Below, in pieces: positions 34,075-43,234 of a stretch of DNA of 64,000 nucleotides (position 1 is the stretch's first letter; each line of letters begins with the position of its first letter). Under the pieces are notes generated by a model. It saw only the letters and a list, made by a program, of their open reading frames with translations. It made no database searches and was not told the origin of the DNA. The translations under genes were made by a program, and so were the position numbers. Source of the DNA: Actinomadura rifamycini DSM 43936. GTDB taxonomy: Bacteria > Actinomycetota > Actinomycetes > Streptosporangiales > Streptosporangiaceae. The DNA is taken from NCBI RefSeq assembly GCF_000425065.1, contig NZ_KE384300.1, positions 100,559-164,558 of the forward strand. Direction: 5' to 3'.

Positions 34075-35013
34075 ATGGCACCCAGCACATCCACCGACGC
34101 TCCGTTCGGACGGATGCTGACCGCGATGGTCACCCCGTTCCTGCCGGACGGCGGCGTCGACTACGACGGCGCCGCGCGCCTCGCGACCCACCTGGTCGAC
34201 GAGCGGCGCCACGACGGCCTGGTCGTCAACGGGACGACCGGCGAGTCGCCGACGACGAGCGACGACGAGAAGCAGAAACTGCTGCGCGCCGTCATCGAGG
34301 CGGTCGGCGACCGCGCGGTGATCATCGGCGGCGCTGGGACGAACCACACCGAGCACACCCTGCAACTCGCACGGCAGGCCGAGGCCGCCGGCGCGCACGG
34401 GCTCCTCGTGGTCACGCCTTACTACAACAAGCCCCCGCAGGAGGGCCTCGTCCGCCACTTCACGGCGGTCGCCGACGCGACGGGCCTGCCGTGCATGCTG
34501 TACGACATCCCCGGCCGCGCCGGAGTGCCGATCCAGAACGACACGCTGGTGCAGCTCGCCGAGCACCCGCGGATCATCGCCGTCAAGGACGCCAAGGGCG
34601 ACCTGTTCGGCGCGTCCCGGGTGATGGCCGAGACCGACCTGGTCTGGTACTCCGGAGACGACATCCTCAACCTGCCGTGGCTGTCGGTCGGCGCCGCCGG
34701 ATTCGTCAGCGTGGTCGGCCACGTCGTGGGTACCGAACTGCATGAGATGATCGACGCCCATCTCGCCGGCGACCACGAGCGCGCGCTGGAGATCCACCGG
34801 CGGCTGCTGCCCGTCGTCGCCGCCATCATGACCCGTACGCAGGGCGCCATCGCCGTCAAGGCGGCGCTGAACCTGCTCGGCCTCCCCGGAGGCGGCCCGC
34901 TCCGCGCTCCGCTCGTCGAGGCCGCGCCGGAGTTCGTGGCGCAACTGCAGGAAGACCTTGCAAACGGAGGAGTCAAAGTGTCCGAGGTTGCCATTCCGGA
35001 GGTCGCCCGGTGA
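34075..35013 (+). CDS. dapA: 4-hydroxy-tetrahydrodipicolinate synthase
   Basis: DapA condenses pyruvate with aspartate semialdehyde, the committed step to lysine and diaminopimelate. The 312-residue TIM-barrel protein has VNGTTGESPTTSDDEK near 50-65, VVTPYYNKPPQEG with the catalytic tyrosine, YDIPGRAGV and the Schiff-base lysine in IIAVKDAKGD near 171. The ATG at 34075 begins the conserved GRMLTAMVTPF block after a short Ser/Thr tail; transcription is probably leaderless. Its stop overlaps the RNase J start as GTGA, coupling the two genes. Confidence 0.95.
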   Translation: MAPSTSTDAPFGRMLTAMVTPFLPDGGVDYDGAARLATHLVDERRHDGLVVNGTTGESPTTSDDEKQKLLRAVIEAVGDRAVIIGGAGTNHTEHTLQLARQAEAAGAHGLLVVTPYYNKPPQEGLVRHFTAVADATGLPCMLYDIPGRAGVPIQNDTLVQLAEHPRIIAVKDAKGDLFGASRVMAETDLVWYSGDDILNLPWLSVGAAGFVSVVGHVVGTELHEMIDAHLAGDHERALEIHRRLLPVVAAIMTRTQGAIAVKAALNLLGLPGGGPLRAPLVEAAPEFVAQLQEDLANGGVKVSEVAIPEVAR

Positions 35014-36695
35014 GTCATCCTCACCCGGAGCTCTCGGAACCGCCCGCGCCGCCCGAGCACGCCCTGCGCATCGTCGCGCTGGGCGGCCTTGGGGAGATCG
35101 GCCGCAACATGACGGTCTTCGAGTACGGCGGGCGCCTGCTCGTCGTCGACTGCGGCGTGCTGTTCCCCGAGACCGAGCAGCCGGGGATCGACCTGATCCT
35201 GCCCGACTTCGAATACATCCGGGACCGCCTGGACGACATCGAGGCGATCGTGCTCACGCACGGCCACGAGGACCACATCGGCGCCGTCCCGTACCTGCTG
35301 CGCGAACGCCGCGACATCCCCGTGATCGGGTCGCGGCTGACGATGGCGCTGCTGGAGGCCAAGCTCGCCGAGCACCGCATCAAACCGGTCGTCGACGTCG
35401 TCGCGGAGAGCGAGCGGCGCACGCTGGGACCGTTCGAATGCGAGTTCCTGGCGGTCAACCATTCGATTCCGGACGCCCTCGCCGTCGCCGTGCGCACCCC
35501 CGCCGGGCTCGTCCTGCACACCGGCGACTTCAAGATGGACCAGCTCCCGCTGGACGGCCGGCTCACCGACCTGCCCGGGTTCGCGCGGCTCGGCGCCGAG
35601 GGCGTCGACCTCCTGCTGTCGGACTCCACCAACGCCGAGGTCCCCGGGTTCGTCACCAGCGAGCGCAACATCGGCCCGGTCGTCGACGAGGTGTTCCGCA
35701 CCGCCGAGGGCCGGCTGATCGTCGCGTGCTTCGCCTCGCACGTCCACCGCGTGCAGCAGGTGCTGGACGCCGCCGTCGCCAACGGCCGCCGGGTGTGCTT
35801 CGTCGGGCGTTCGATGGTGCGCAACATGGGCGTCGCGCGCGAGCTCGGCTACCTGGACGTCCCCGAGGGGATCATGGTCGAGCAGAAGCAGCTCGACGAC
35901 GTCCCGCCCGACAACCTGGTGCTGGTGTGCACCGGTTCGCAGGGCGAGCCGATGTCGGCGCTGTCGCGGATGGCGAACCGCGACCACCAGATCCGCATCA
36001 CCGACCGCGACACCGTGGTGCTGGCGTCGTCCCTCATCCCCGGCAACGAGAACGCCGTCAACCGCGTCATCAACGGCCTCACCCGCTGGGGGGCGCGCGT
36101 CGTCCACAAGGGCAACGCGCTGGTGCACGTGTCCGGGCACGCCCCGGCCGGCGAGCTGCTGTACGTCCTGAACGTGACGAAGCCGGGCAACTTCATGCCG
36201 ATCCACGGCGAGTGGCGGCACCTGCGCGCCCACGCGAAGCTCGCGATGCTCACCGGCGTCCCGGAGGACAACGTCGTCATCGCCGAGGACGGCGTCGTCG
36301 TCGACCTCGTCGACGGCAACGCGAAGATCGTGGGCGCCGTCCCGGCCGGGTACGTGTACGTGGACGGGCTGTCGGTCGGCGAGGTCACCGAGACGTCCCT
36401 GAAAGACCGCCGGATCCTCGGCGAGGAGGGGTTCGTCTCCATCGTCGTCGGCATCGACTCCACCTCCGGCAAGGTGGTGGCCGGGCCCGAGATCCACGCG
36501 CGCGGCGCCGGGATCGTCAACGAGGACTTCGAGGACGTCATCGAACGGCTCGAGAGCGTGCTCGCCGACGCGGCCGGGGACGGGGTCAACGACCTGCACC
36601 AGCTCAACCAGCTCGTCCGCCGCACCGTCGGCAAGTGGGTGAGCGACAAGTACCGCCGCCGCCCGATGATCATCCCGGTGGTCGTCGAGGTGTAG
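35010..36695 (+). CDS. rnj: Ribonuclease J
   Basis: RNase J combines 5'-3' exonuclease and endonuclease action on mRNA and rRNA precursors. The 561-residue protein has the metallo-beta-lactamase zinc motif HGHEDH at 84-89, DCGVLFPE, HTGDFKMD, a beta-CASP domain (SDSTNAEVPGF, VCTGSQGEPMSALSRM, SSLIPGNE) and the closing motif VSGHAPAGELLY and PIHGEWRHL. A C-terminal domain follows, as in the Streptomyces and mycobacterial enzymes. It begins with GTG overlapping the dapA stop. The dapA-rnj order is conserved across actinobacteria. Confidence 0.95.
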   Translation: MSHPHPELSEPPAPPEHALRIVALGGLGEIGRNMTVFEYGGRLLVVDCGVLFPETEQPGIDLILPDFEYIRDRLDDIEAIVLTHGHEDHIGAVPYLLRERRDIPVIGSRLTMALLEAKLAEHRIKPVVDVVAESERRTLGPFECEFLAVNHSIPDALAVAVRTPAGLVLHTGDFKMDQLPLDGRLTDLPGFARLGAEGVDLLLSDSTNAEVPGFVTSERNIGPVVDEVFRTAEGRLIVACFASHVHRVQQVLDAAVANGRRVCFVGRSMVRNMGVARELGYLDVPEGIMVEQKQLDDVPPDNLVLVCTGSQGEPMSALSRMANRDHQIRITDRDTVVLASSLIPGNENAVNRVINGLTRWGARVVHKGNALVHVSGHAPAGELLYVLNVTKPGNFMPIHGEWRHLRAHAKLAMLTGVPEDNVVIAEDGVVVDLVDGNAKIVGAVPAGYVYVDGLSVGEVTETSLKDRRILGEEGFVSIVVGIDSTSGKVVAGPEIHARGAGIVNEDFEDVIERLESVLADAAGDGVNDLHQLNQLVRRTVGKWVSDKYRRRPMIIPVVVEV

Positions 36696-36701
36696 GCCGC
36701 G

Positions 36702-36742
36702 CGGGCGTGTCGCGGGCCTCACCCGGTCCCGCGACACGCCCG
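36702..36742 (+). terminator. 15-bp-arm hairpin after RNase J
   Basis: Arms 36702-36716 and 36728-36742 are perfectly complementary with an 11-base loop, starting 7 bp after the RNase J stop; no U-tract follows. Confidence 0.75.
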
Positions 36743-36772
36743 GCCGCCGTCCCGGGACGTGCGGGGATGCTT

Positions 36773-36788
36773 GGTTACTCTCGTAACC
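36773..36788 (+). promoter_or_regulatory. Inverted repeat and -10 element at the ftsK start
   Basis: GGTTAC (36773-36778) and GTAACC (36783-36788) form a perfect inverted repeat that ends directly at the ftsK ATG. The overlapping TACTCT (36776-36781) fits a -10 element 7 bases before the start. So the repeat covers the presumed promoter and transcription start and may be an operator. Confidence 0.45.
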
Positions 36789-39548
36789 ATGGCCACACGT
36801 GCGTCCGGAGGGGCGAAGAGCTCCTCCCGCGCCGGGGGCAGCGCGGCTCGTCGACCCGCTGGGTCGTCCCCCCGGAAGCGACCGAGCGGCAACAGCGGAA
36901 ACGGCGGAAACGGCAGGGGCGGAGGCAAGGCGGCGGCGAAGGGCAAGGGCGGCGCCAAGGGCGGCCGGCCCCCGAAGCCCGATCCGATCCCGATGGCGTT
37001 CCTCGGCTTCTTCAAGCTGCTGTTCAAGCTCTGGCAGCTCGCGGCCGTCACCGTGGGCTCGGTGTTCCGCGCGTACGGGCACGGCGCCCGCAACCTCGAC
37101 CCCGAGCACCGCCGCGACGGGCTCGGCCTCGCGCTGCTCGGCTCCGCGATCGTGGTCGCCTCGGTGACCTGGTTCAAGCCGGACGGCGTCGTCACCGTCG
37201 CGCTCGAGCAGGTGATCCGCGGCGGGCTCGGCATCATCGCGATGGGCCTGCCCGTCCTGCTGGGCCTCCTCGCGTGGCGGACGCTGCGCCACCCCGAGCA
37301 CCACGAGGACACCGGCCGCATCGTCATCGGCGTCACCGCCCTCGGCGCCGGCGTCCTCGGCATCCTGCACCTGGCGGGCGGCGTCCCGTCCCCGGCCGAC
37401 GACATGGCGGCCGTCCGGGAGGCGGGCGGCGTGCTCGGCTGGCTCGTCTCCGCACCGCTCGACACCGCGCTCAGCGGCTGGGTCGCCGTCCCGCTGCTGC
37501 TGCTCCTGTCCGGGTTCGGGCTGCTCGTCGTCACCGCCACCCCGATCAACAAGGTCCCCGAGCGCCTCGCCGAGCTGTGGTCGGTCGCCACGCTCCAGGG
37601 GCGCCCGGAGCCGGCGCCCGCCGGCGCCGCCGAGGACGCGGCGGAGGAGGACGCGCCGGCGCCGCGCCGCCGCAAGGGCCGCAAGAACCGCAAGGACGGC
37701 GGCGACGCGGAGGACGGGGAGCTGGAGGTCGGCGAGCACTCGCGCCCCTACGACACGCCGCTGCTGGAGGACGCCGCCGTGCCCGGCGGGTCCGGGAAAA
37801 AGGGCGCCGCGCGGCGCCGCGACCTCGCCGACGACCTGTTCGACCCCGACCCGTTCGGCGCCGACGTCCCGCCGCCCGCACCGCCCGGCGACGACGCCCC
37901 GCACCCGTTCGATCCCGCCGGCGGCCTCCCGGACGCCCCGGAACCGGACGTCCTCGACGACGTCCTCGGGCACGACGCCCCGGAGCACGACGCGTCCGAG
38001 GACGCGGCGCCCGAACGCGAGGCGCCCGACCCGACCCCGGCGCCGCGCGGCTCCGAGCAGCTTCCGCTGTCGTCGTCCGGCGAGATCTACGTCCTGCCGG
38101 ACCCGTCGGCCCTGCGGCCCGGCAGCGCGGCCAAGCCGCGCACCAAGGCCAACGACGCCGTCGTGAACGCGCTCACCGGGGTGCTCGAGCAGTTCGACAT
38201 CGACGCGCAGGTCACCGGGTTCACCCGCGGCCCGACGATCACCCGGTACGAGATCGAGCTGGGTCCGGCGGTGAAGGTCGAGAAGGTCACCGCGCTGACG
38301 AAGAACATCGCGTACGCGGTCAAGAGCGCCGATGTGCGGATCATCTCCCCGATTCCCGGCAAGTCGGCGATCGGGGTGGAGATCCCCAACACCGACAAGG
38401 ACATCGTCAGCCTCGGCGACGTGCTGCGCGCCCCCGCCGCGACGAACGAGCACCACCCGATGGTCGTCGGGCTGGGCCGCGACATCGACGGGACGCCGCT
38501 GCTGTGCGACCTGACCGCGATGCCGCACCTGCTGGTCGGCGGCGCGACCGGCGCCGGCAAGTCGACCTGCATCAACGGGCTCATCACCTCGGTCCTGATG
38601 CGGGCGACGCCCGACGAGGTCCGCATGATCCTCGTCGACCCCAAGCGGGTCGAGCTGACGATGTACCAGGGCATCCCGCACCTGATCACCCCGATCATCA
38701 CGAACCCGAAGAAGGCCGCCGAGGCCCTCGAATGGGTCGTGGGGGAGATGGACCGCCGCTACGACGACCTGGCCGCGTCCGGGTACCGGCACATCGACGA
38801 CTTCAACAAGGCCGTGAAGGCGGGCAAGCTGGTGCCGCCGCCCGGCAGCGAGCGCGTCTACACCCCGTACCCGTACATGCTGGTGATCGTCGACGAGCTG
38901 GCCGACCTGATGATGGTCGCGCCCCGCGACGTCGAGGACTCGGTCGTCCGCATCACCCAGCTCGCCCGCGCCGCCGGCATCCACCTCGTGCTGGCGACGC
39001 AGCGCCCGTCCGTCGACGTCGTCACGGGCCTCATCAAGGCGAACGTCCCGTCCCGGCTGGCGTTCGCGACGTCGTCGCTGTCGGACAGCCGCGTCATCCT
39101 CGACCAGCCCGGCGCGGAGAAGCTGGTCGGGCAGGGCGACGCGCTGTTCCTGCCGATGGGCGCCAGCAAGCCCATGCGGCTCCAGAACGCCTACGTCTCC
39201 GAGAAGGAGATCACCACCGTCGTCGGCCACTGCAAGGGCCAGATGGAGGCGTCCTACCGCGACGACGTCGGCGACGCCGCCAAGCCCAAGAAGGAGATCG
39301 ACGAGGAGATCGGCGACGACATGGACCTGCTCGTCCAGGCGATCGAGCTCGTCGTGTCGACCCAGTTCGGCTCCACGTCGATGCTCCAGCGCAAGCTGCG
39401 CGTCGGGTTCGCGAAGGCGGGCCGCCTGATGGACCTCATGGAAAGCCGCGACATCGTCGGTCCCAGCGAAGGGTCGAAAGCACGCGACGTCCTCACGAAA
39501 CCGGACGATCTGCCCGGAGTGCTCGCGGAACTGCGGGGCGGCGGCTGA
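36789..39548 (+). CDS. ftsK: DNA translocase FtsK/SpoIIIE
   Basis: FtsK pumps chromosomal DNA through the septum and coordinates dimer resolution. The 919-residue protein has a Ser/Gly/Lys-rich N-terminus (1-70), four membrane helices (about 75-250), an acidic Pro/Asp-rich linker (about 275-430) and the RecA-like motor: alpha domain FDIDAQVTGFTRGPTITRYE, Walker A GGATGAGKST near 583-592, Walker B MLVIVDELADLM near 697 and THPSR-type QRPSVDVVTG. The C-terminal gamma domain (STSMLQRKLRVGFAKAGRLMD) that reads polarity sequences is present. The ATG at 36789 follows a leaderless-type promoter; the frame extends 10 codons upstream without support. Confidence 0.95.
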   Translation: MATRASGGAKSSSRAGGSAARRPAGSSPRKRPSGNSGNGGNGRGGGKAAAKGKGGAKGGRPPKPDPIPMAFLGFFKLLFKLWQLAAVTVGSVFRAYGHGARNLDPEHRRDGLGLALLGSAIVVASVTWFKPDGVVTVALEQVIRGGLGIIAMGLPVLLGLLAWRTLRHPEHHEDTGRIVIGVTALGAGVLGILHLAGGVPSPADDMAAVREAGGVLGWLVSAPLDTALSGWVAVPLLLLLSGFGLLVVTATPINKVPERLAELWSVATLQGRPEPAPAGAAEDAAEEDAPAPRRRKGRKNRKDGGDAEDGELEVGEHSRPYDTPLLEDAAVPGGSGKKGAARRRDLADDLFDPDPFGADVPPPAPPGDDAPHPFDPAGGLPDAPEPDVLDDVLGHDAPEHDASEDAAPEREAPDPTPAPRGSEQLPLSSSGEIYVLPDPSALRPGSAAKPRTKANDAVVNALTGVLEQFDIDAQVTGFTRGPTITRYEIELGPAVKVEKVTALTKNIAYAVKSADVRIISPIPGKSAIGVEIPNTDKDIVSLGDVLRAPAATNEHHPMVVGLGRDIDGTPLLCDLTAMPHLLVGGATGAGKSTCINGLITSVLMRATPDEVRMILVDPKRVELTMYQGIPHLITPIITNPKKAAEALEWVVGEMDRRYDDLAASGYRHIDDFNKAVKAGKLVPPPGSERVYTPYPYMLVIVDELADLMMVAPRDVEDSVVRITQLARAAGIHLVLATQRPSVDVVTGLIKANVPSRLAFATSSLSDSRVILDQPGAEKLVGQGDALFLPMGASKPMRLQNAYVSEKEITTVVGHCKGQMEASYRDDVGDAAKPKKEIDEEIGDDMDLLVQAIELVVSTQFGSTSMLQRKLRVGFAKAGRLMDLMESRDIVGPSEGSKARDVLTKPDDLPGVLAELRGGG

Positions 39549-39716
39549 TCAGCGCGGACGCGCGGTACGGCGGCGGGCGACGGACGATCATGACGGAATG
39601 ATGCGAAATCTTGCCCACTTTCGAACGCGTTGCGAGTCGCAGGGCGGGCATGCCCCTTCCTAGACTGGACCCACGAATGTGGGATCGGTCATAGTCGCCC
39701 CCGAAGGAGGCTCGGC

Positions 39717-40472
39717 GTGAGCATCGGAGAGACCCTGGCGAATGAGCGACAGCGAGCCGGTCTCTCGGTGACTCAGGTGAGTCTCCAGACGCGGATCCGG
39801 GAGACCGTGATCCGCGGGATGGAGGCCGACGACTTCGCGCCCTGCGGCGGCAACTTCTACGCGCGCGGCCACATCCGCAGCGTCTCCCGGGTGATCGGCA
39901 TCGACCCCGAGCCGCTCGTCGCCGAGTTCGACGCGATCCACGGCGGCGCGCCCCAGCCCGTCTCGGCGGTCTCCGCGTTCGAGCCCGAGCAGCCCGTGCG
40001 GGAGTTCCGCGAGCGCCGCCCGCCGAACTGGAGCGCCGCGATGGCGCTCGCGCTGGCCCTCGTGGTGGTGTACGCGGTCGTCCAGGTCGTCGGGCAGGAC
40101 GGCGGCGAGCGGCGCACCGCCAAGCCGGTCGCCGGGACGCCCGCCGCGTCCGCGTCCGGCTCGCCGACGACCGAGCCGACCAAGAAGAGCGACCCGGTCG
40201 CCGCCGCGCCCCGCACGGAGGTGGACGTCCGCGCCACCGCGAACCGCACCGTGTGGCTGAGCGTCCGCGACGGCGAGGGCGAGGCGCTGTTCACCGGCAT
40301 CATGCGCAAGGGCGACCAGAAGCGGTGGACGGCCGACAAGGAGATCGACCTGGTGATCGGCGTCGGCGGCGGCGTCGACCTGACCGTGAACGGCAAGGAG
40401 CTCGGCGCGCCCGGCCAGGGCGGCGGCGTGCAGCGGCTCAGTTTCGACCGCGACGATCCCGAAGCCGCCTGA
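39717..40472 (+). CDS. RodZ-like HTH/DUF4115 membrane protein
   Basis: The 251-residue protein has an N-terminal HTH_25 domain ([20 protein letters not shown]..., [24 protein letters not shown]) of the Xre/RodZ type, a single membrane helix near 108-124 ([18 protein letters not shown]), a Ser/Thr/Pro linker and a C-terminal DUF4115 beta domain ([31 protein letters not shown]). RodZ links MreB-type filaments and wall growth in rods; in actinomycetes the role of this gene, always near ftsK and rimO, is open. The GTG at 39717 follows GAAGGAGG. TAGACT at 39661-39666 is a likely -10. Confidence 0.88.
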   Translation: MSIGETLANERQRAGLSVTQVSLQTRIRETVIRGMEADDFAPCGGNFYARGHIRSVSRVIGIDPEPLVAEFDAIHGGAPQPVSAVSAFEPEQPVREFRERRPPNWSAAMALALALVVVYAVVQVVGQDGGERRTAKPVAGTPAASASGSPTTEPTKKSDPVAAAPRTEVDVRATANRTVWLSVRDGEGEALFTGIMRKGDQKRWTADKEIDLVIGVGGGVDLTVNGKELGAPGQGGGVQRLSFDRDDPEAA

Positions 40473-40533
40473 AGCGGGAATGTCGGGCGGGGCGCCGGTC
40501 CCCCGGGCGGCCGGCGCCCATTACCTTAGGGGC

Positions 40534-41985
40534 ATGTCCACTCGCCGCAAGGTTTCGCTGATCACACTCGGTTGCGCTCGGAACGAGGTCGACTCCGAGG
40601 AGCTCGCCGCCCGCATCGAGGACGCCGGATGGGACCTGGCGGACGGGGCGGACGGCGCCGACGTCGTGGTCGTCAACACCTGCGGCTTCATCGAGGCGGC
40701 CAAGAAGGACTCCATCGACACGCTGCTGGCCGCGCACGACTCCGGCGCGAAGGTCGTCGCCGCCGGGTGCATGGCCGAGCGGTACGGCAAGGAGCTCGCC
40801 GAGGCGCTGCCCGAGGCGGACGCCGTCATCGGCTTCGACGACTACGCCGGCATCGGCGACCGGCTCGACGACGTCATGGCCGGGCGGGCGCACACCGCGC
40901 ACACCCCGCGCGACCGCCGCACCCTGCTGCCGATCAGCCCGGTGGAGCGCGGTTCGTCCGCGTCCGGCGTCGCGATCCCCGGGCACGGCGACGAGCACGG
41001 CGGCGGGCACGGCGGCGGGCAGGACGACCTGCCGGCGGGCGTCGCGCCCGCGTCGGGCCCCCGGGTGCTGCGGCGCCGCCTCGGCGGCGGCCCGGTCGCC
41101 CCGCTGAAGCTGGCGTCCGGCTGCGACCGCCGCTGCACGTTCTGCGCGATCCCCGCGTTCCGCGGCGCGTACGTGTCGCGTCCGCCGGAGGAGGTGCTGG
41201 AGGAGGCCCGGTGGCTCGCCGCGCACGGCGCCCGCGAGCTCGTCCTCGTCAGCGAGAACTCCACGTCCTACGGCAAGGACCTCGGCGACCTGCGCGCCCT
41301 GGAGAAGCTGCTGCCGGACCTTGCGGCGGTGGACGGCGTCGAGCGGGTCCGCGTCAGCTACCTGCAGCCCGCCGAGACCCGGCCCGGGCTCATCGAGGCG
41401 ATCTGCGCCACGCCCGGCGTCGCACCGTACTTCGACATGTCGTTCCAGCACGCGAGCGGCCCGGTGCTGCGCGCGATGCGCCGGTTCGGCGACCGGGAGC
41501 GCTTCCTCGAACTGCTCGGCCAGATCCGCGGCCATGCCCCCGAGGCGGGCGTCCGCTCCAACTTCATCGTCGGCTTCCCCGGCGAGACCGAGGACGACTT
41601 CGAGGAGCTCGCCGAGTTCCTGTCGGCCGCGCGGCTGGACGCGGTCGGCGTGTTCGGCTACTCCGACGAGGAGGGCACCGAGGCCGCGAAGCTGGACGGC
41701 AAGGTCGACCCCGACGAGGTCGCGCGGCGCGTCGAGGAGCTGACCGGGCTGGCGGACGAGCTGACCGCGCAGCGCGCCGAGGACCGGATCGGCACCGAGG
41801 TGCGGGTGCTCCTGGAAGAGAAGACGGCGGACGGCGGCTTCGAGGGGCGCGCGGCCCACCAGGCTCCCGAGGTGGACGGCACGGTCCTCGTGCGCGGTGC
41901 GGGCCTCGCGCTCGGCGAGATCGTCACCGCCCGCGTGGTCGGCAGCGACGGCGTGGACCTGATCGCCGACGCGGGGGCGCCGTGA
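40534..41985 (+). CDS. rimO: Ribosomal protein S12 methylthiotransferase RimO
   Basis: RimO adds a methylthio group to Asp of ribosomal protein S12 using two [4Fe-4S] clusters. The 483-residue protein has the N-terminal MTTase cysteines C14, C50 and C79, the radical-SAM motif C197-x3-C201-x2-C204 ([13 protein letters not shown]) and a C-terminal TRAM domain ([23 protein letters not shown]). Between the first two domains (about 137-176) lies an unusual Gly/His/Asp-rich insertion with [12 protein letters not shown]. The ATG at 40534 follows TACCTT at 6 bases and AGGGG, so it is leaderless or weakly ribosome-bound. Its stop overlaps the pgsA start (GTGA). Confidence 0.95.
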   Translation: MSTRRKVSLITLGCARNEVDSEELAARIEDAGWDLADGADGADVVVVNTCGFIEAAKKDSIDTLLAAHDSGAKVVAAGCMAERYGKELAEALPEADAVIGFDDYAGIGDRLDDVMAGRAHTAHTPRDRRTLLPISPVERGSSASGVAIPGHGDEHGGGHGGGQDDLPAGVAPASGPRVLRRRLGGGPVAPLKLASGCDRRCTFCAIPAFRGAYVSRPPEEVLEEARWLAAHGARELVLVSENSTSYGKDLGDLRALEKLLPDLAAVDGVERVRVSYLQPAETRPGLIEAICATPGVAPYFDMSFQHASGPVLRAMRRFGDRERFLELLGQIRGHAPEAGVRSNFIVGFPGETEDDFEELAEFLSAARLDAVGVFGYSDEEGTEAAKLDGKVDPDEVARRVEELTGLADELTAQRAEDRIGTEVRVLLEEKTADGGFEGRAAHQAPEVDGTVLVRGAGLALGEIVTARVVGSDGVDLIADAGAP

Positions 41986-42587
41986 CGGCCGGGACGCCCG
42001 ACCCGGTGGCCGGCGACCGGGAGGCGCCCCCCGCCAGCGTCTACAACATCGCGAACCTGCTCACGATGCTCCGGATCGCGCTCGTGCCGCTGTTCGTGTG
42101 GCTGCTGTTCCTGGAGGGCACCGGCTGGCGGCTCGCCGCGTTCGCCGTGTTCGCGGCCGCGTCCATCACCGACAAGATCGACGGTGACATCGCGCGCGCC
42201 CGCGGCCTCGTCACCGACTTCGGCAAGATCGCCGACCCGATCGCCGACAAGGCGCTGACCGGCGCCGCCCTGATCAGCCTGTCGGTGCTCGGCGAGCTGT
42301 GGTGGTGGGTGACCGCCGCGATCCTGGTCCGCGAGATCGGCATCACGCTGCTCCGGCTCGTCGTCATCCGGTACGGGGTCATCCCGGCCAGCAAGGGCGG
42401 CAAGCTGAAGACGATGCTGCAGGTCATCGCCATCGGCCTGTTCATCCTGCCCGGCCCGCTCGACCCGATCCGCTGGGCGACGATGGCCGCCGCGCTGGTC
42501 GTCACGCTCGTCACCGGCGCCGACTACATCGCCCAGGCGTGGCGCCTGCGGCGCTCCCGCGACGGCGTGCGCGGGGAGCGTCCGTGA
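41982..42587 (+). CDS. pgsA: CDP-alcohol phosphatidyltransferase, probable phosphatidylglycerophosphate synthase
   Basis: This 201-residue membrane enzyme transfers the phosphatidyl group from CDP-diacylglycerol to glycerol-3-phosphate in phosphatidylglycerol and cardiolipin synthesis. The metal-binding CDP-OH motif is intact: [19 protein letters not shown] continuing to IADPIADK, giving D-G-x2-A-R-x8-G-x3-D-x3-D. Five to six membrane helices follow. It starts with GTG overlapping the rimO stop and its own stop overlaps the DUF1990 start, so three genes are coupled. The family does not by itself exclude phosphatidylinositol-phosphate synthase, but the rimO-pgsA order supports PgsA. Confidence 0.92.
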   Translation: MTAGTPDPVAGDREAPPASVYNIANLLTMLRIALVPLFVWLLFLEGTGWRLAAFAVFAAASITDKIDGDIARARGLVTDFGKIADPIADKALTGAALISLSVLGELWWWVTAAILVREIGITLLRLVVIRYGVIPASKGGKLKTMLQVIAIGLFILPGPLDPIRWATMAAALVVTLVTGADYIAQAWRLRRSRDGVRGERP

Positions 42588-43105
42588 CGGCGGACGGGTT
42601 CACCTACGCGGAGGTCGGGGCGACGCGGGACGGTCTTCGGCCGGAGGGCTACCGGCACCTGCGGGAACGGACGCGCGTGGGGCAGGGCCCGGACGCGCTG
42701 CGGGCCGCGGTGGACGCGGTCGTCGGCCTCCGGATGCACCGCGCGCTGCCCGTCCGGCTGCTCGCGTCGGGCCCGCGGGCCGAGCCGGGCGTGGACGTGG
42801 AGGCCACCGTCGGCGCCGGTCCGCTGCGGCTGCGGGCGCCCTGCCGGGTGGTGTGGACCCGCCGGGACGAGCGCGGCGGCGGCTTCGGGTACGGGACGCT
42901 GCCCGGGCACGCGATGTCGGGCGAGGAGTCGTTCGCCGTGGACATGGACGACACCGGGGCCGTGTGGCTGACCGTCACGTCGTTCAGCCGTCCGGCGACG
43001 GCGGCGGGACGGCTGGCGGGCCCGTTCGGCCCGCTGCTCCAGCGGCTCTACGCGCGGGGGTGCGGCCTCGTCCTGCGCAGGCTGGTCCGGCGCGGGCGGG
43101 GCTGA
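42584..43105 (+). CDS. DUF1990 family protein
   Basis: The 173-residue soluble protein matches the DUF1990 pattern: FTYAEVGATRDG near the start, GYRHLRERTRVGQG, a middle part with CRVVWTRRDERGGGFGYGTLPGHAMSGEESFAV (cited only in part: FGYGTLPGHAMSGEE) and FSRPATAAGRLAGPFGP. The family has no known biochemical role; plant homologues are likewise uncharacterised. GTG at 42584 overlaps the pgsA stop, so it is translationally coupled to rimO-pgsA. In this operon position cinA is more usual; here a strong terminator and 450 bp separate it from cinA. Confidence 0.85.
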   Translation: MTADGFTYAEVGATRDGLRPEGYRHLRERTRVGQGPDALRAAVDAVVGLRMHRALPVRLLASGPRAEPGVDVEATVGAGPLRLRAPCRVVWTRRDERGGGFGYGTLPGHAMSGEESFAVDMDDTGAVWLTVTSFSRPATAAGRLAGPFGPLLQRLYARGCGLVLRRLVRRGRG

Positions 43106-43112
43106 ACGGAGC

Positions 43113-43155
43113 GGGCCGCGGGACCATGCCCACCCCGGTCATGGTCCCGCGGCCC
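43113..43155 (+). terminator. 16-bp-arm hairpin after DUF1990 gene
   Basis: GGGCCGCGGGACCATG (43113-43128) and CATGGTCCCGCGGCCC (43140-43155) pair perfectly around an 11-base loop; GAACG/CGTTC outside adds an outer stem. It should end the rimO-pgsA-DUF1990 transcript. Confidence 0.75.
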
Positions 43156-43218
43156 CGTTCGCGGTGCCCCGCGGTCACAATTATCCCTGCGATTCGGGGT
43201 GCTACGCGAATCGTACGG

Positions 43219-43234
43219 GTGAGTTTTGACTCAC
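43219..43234. promoter_or_regulatory. Inverted repeat in AT-rich island
   Basis: GTGAGT (43219-43224) and ACTCAC (43229-43234) are exact reverse complements around TTTG, overlapping the -35-like TTGACT. Possible operator or hairpin; the target gene is unclear because cinA starts 324 bp further on. Confidence 0.3.

Noticed and set aside
34422-39230. 1602-residue frame on the minus strand across dapA, RNase J and ftsK
   Set aside because: It spans three conserved genes on the other strand and consists of Asp/Val/Arg-rich shadow sequence typical of high-GC antisense frames.
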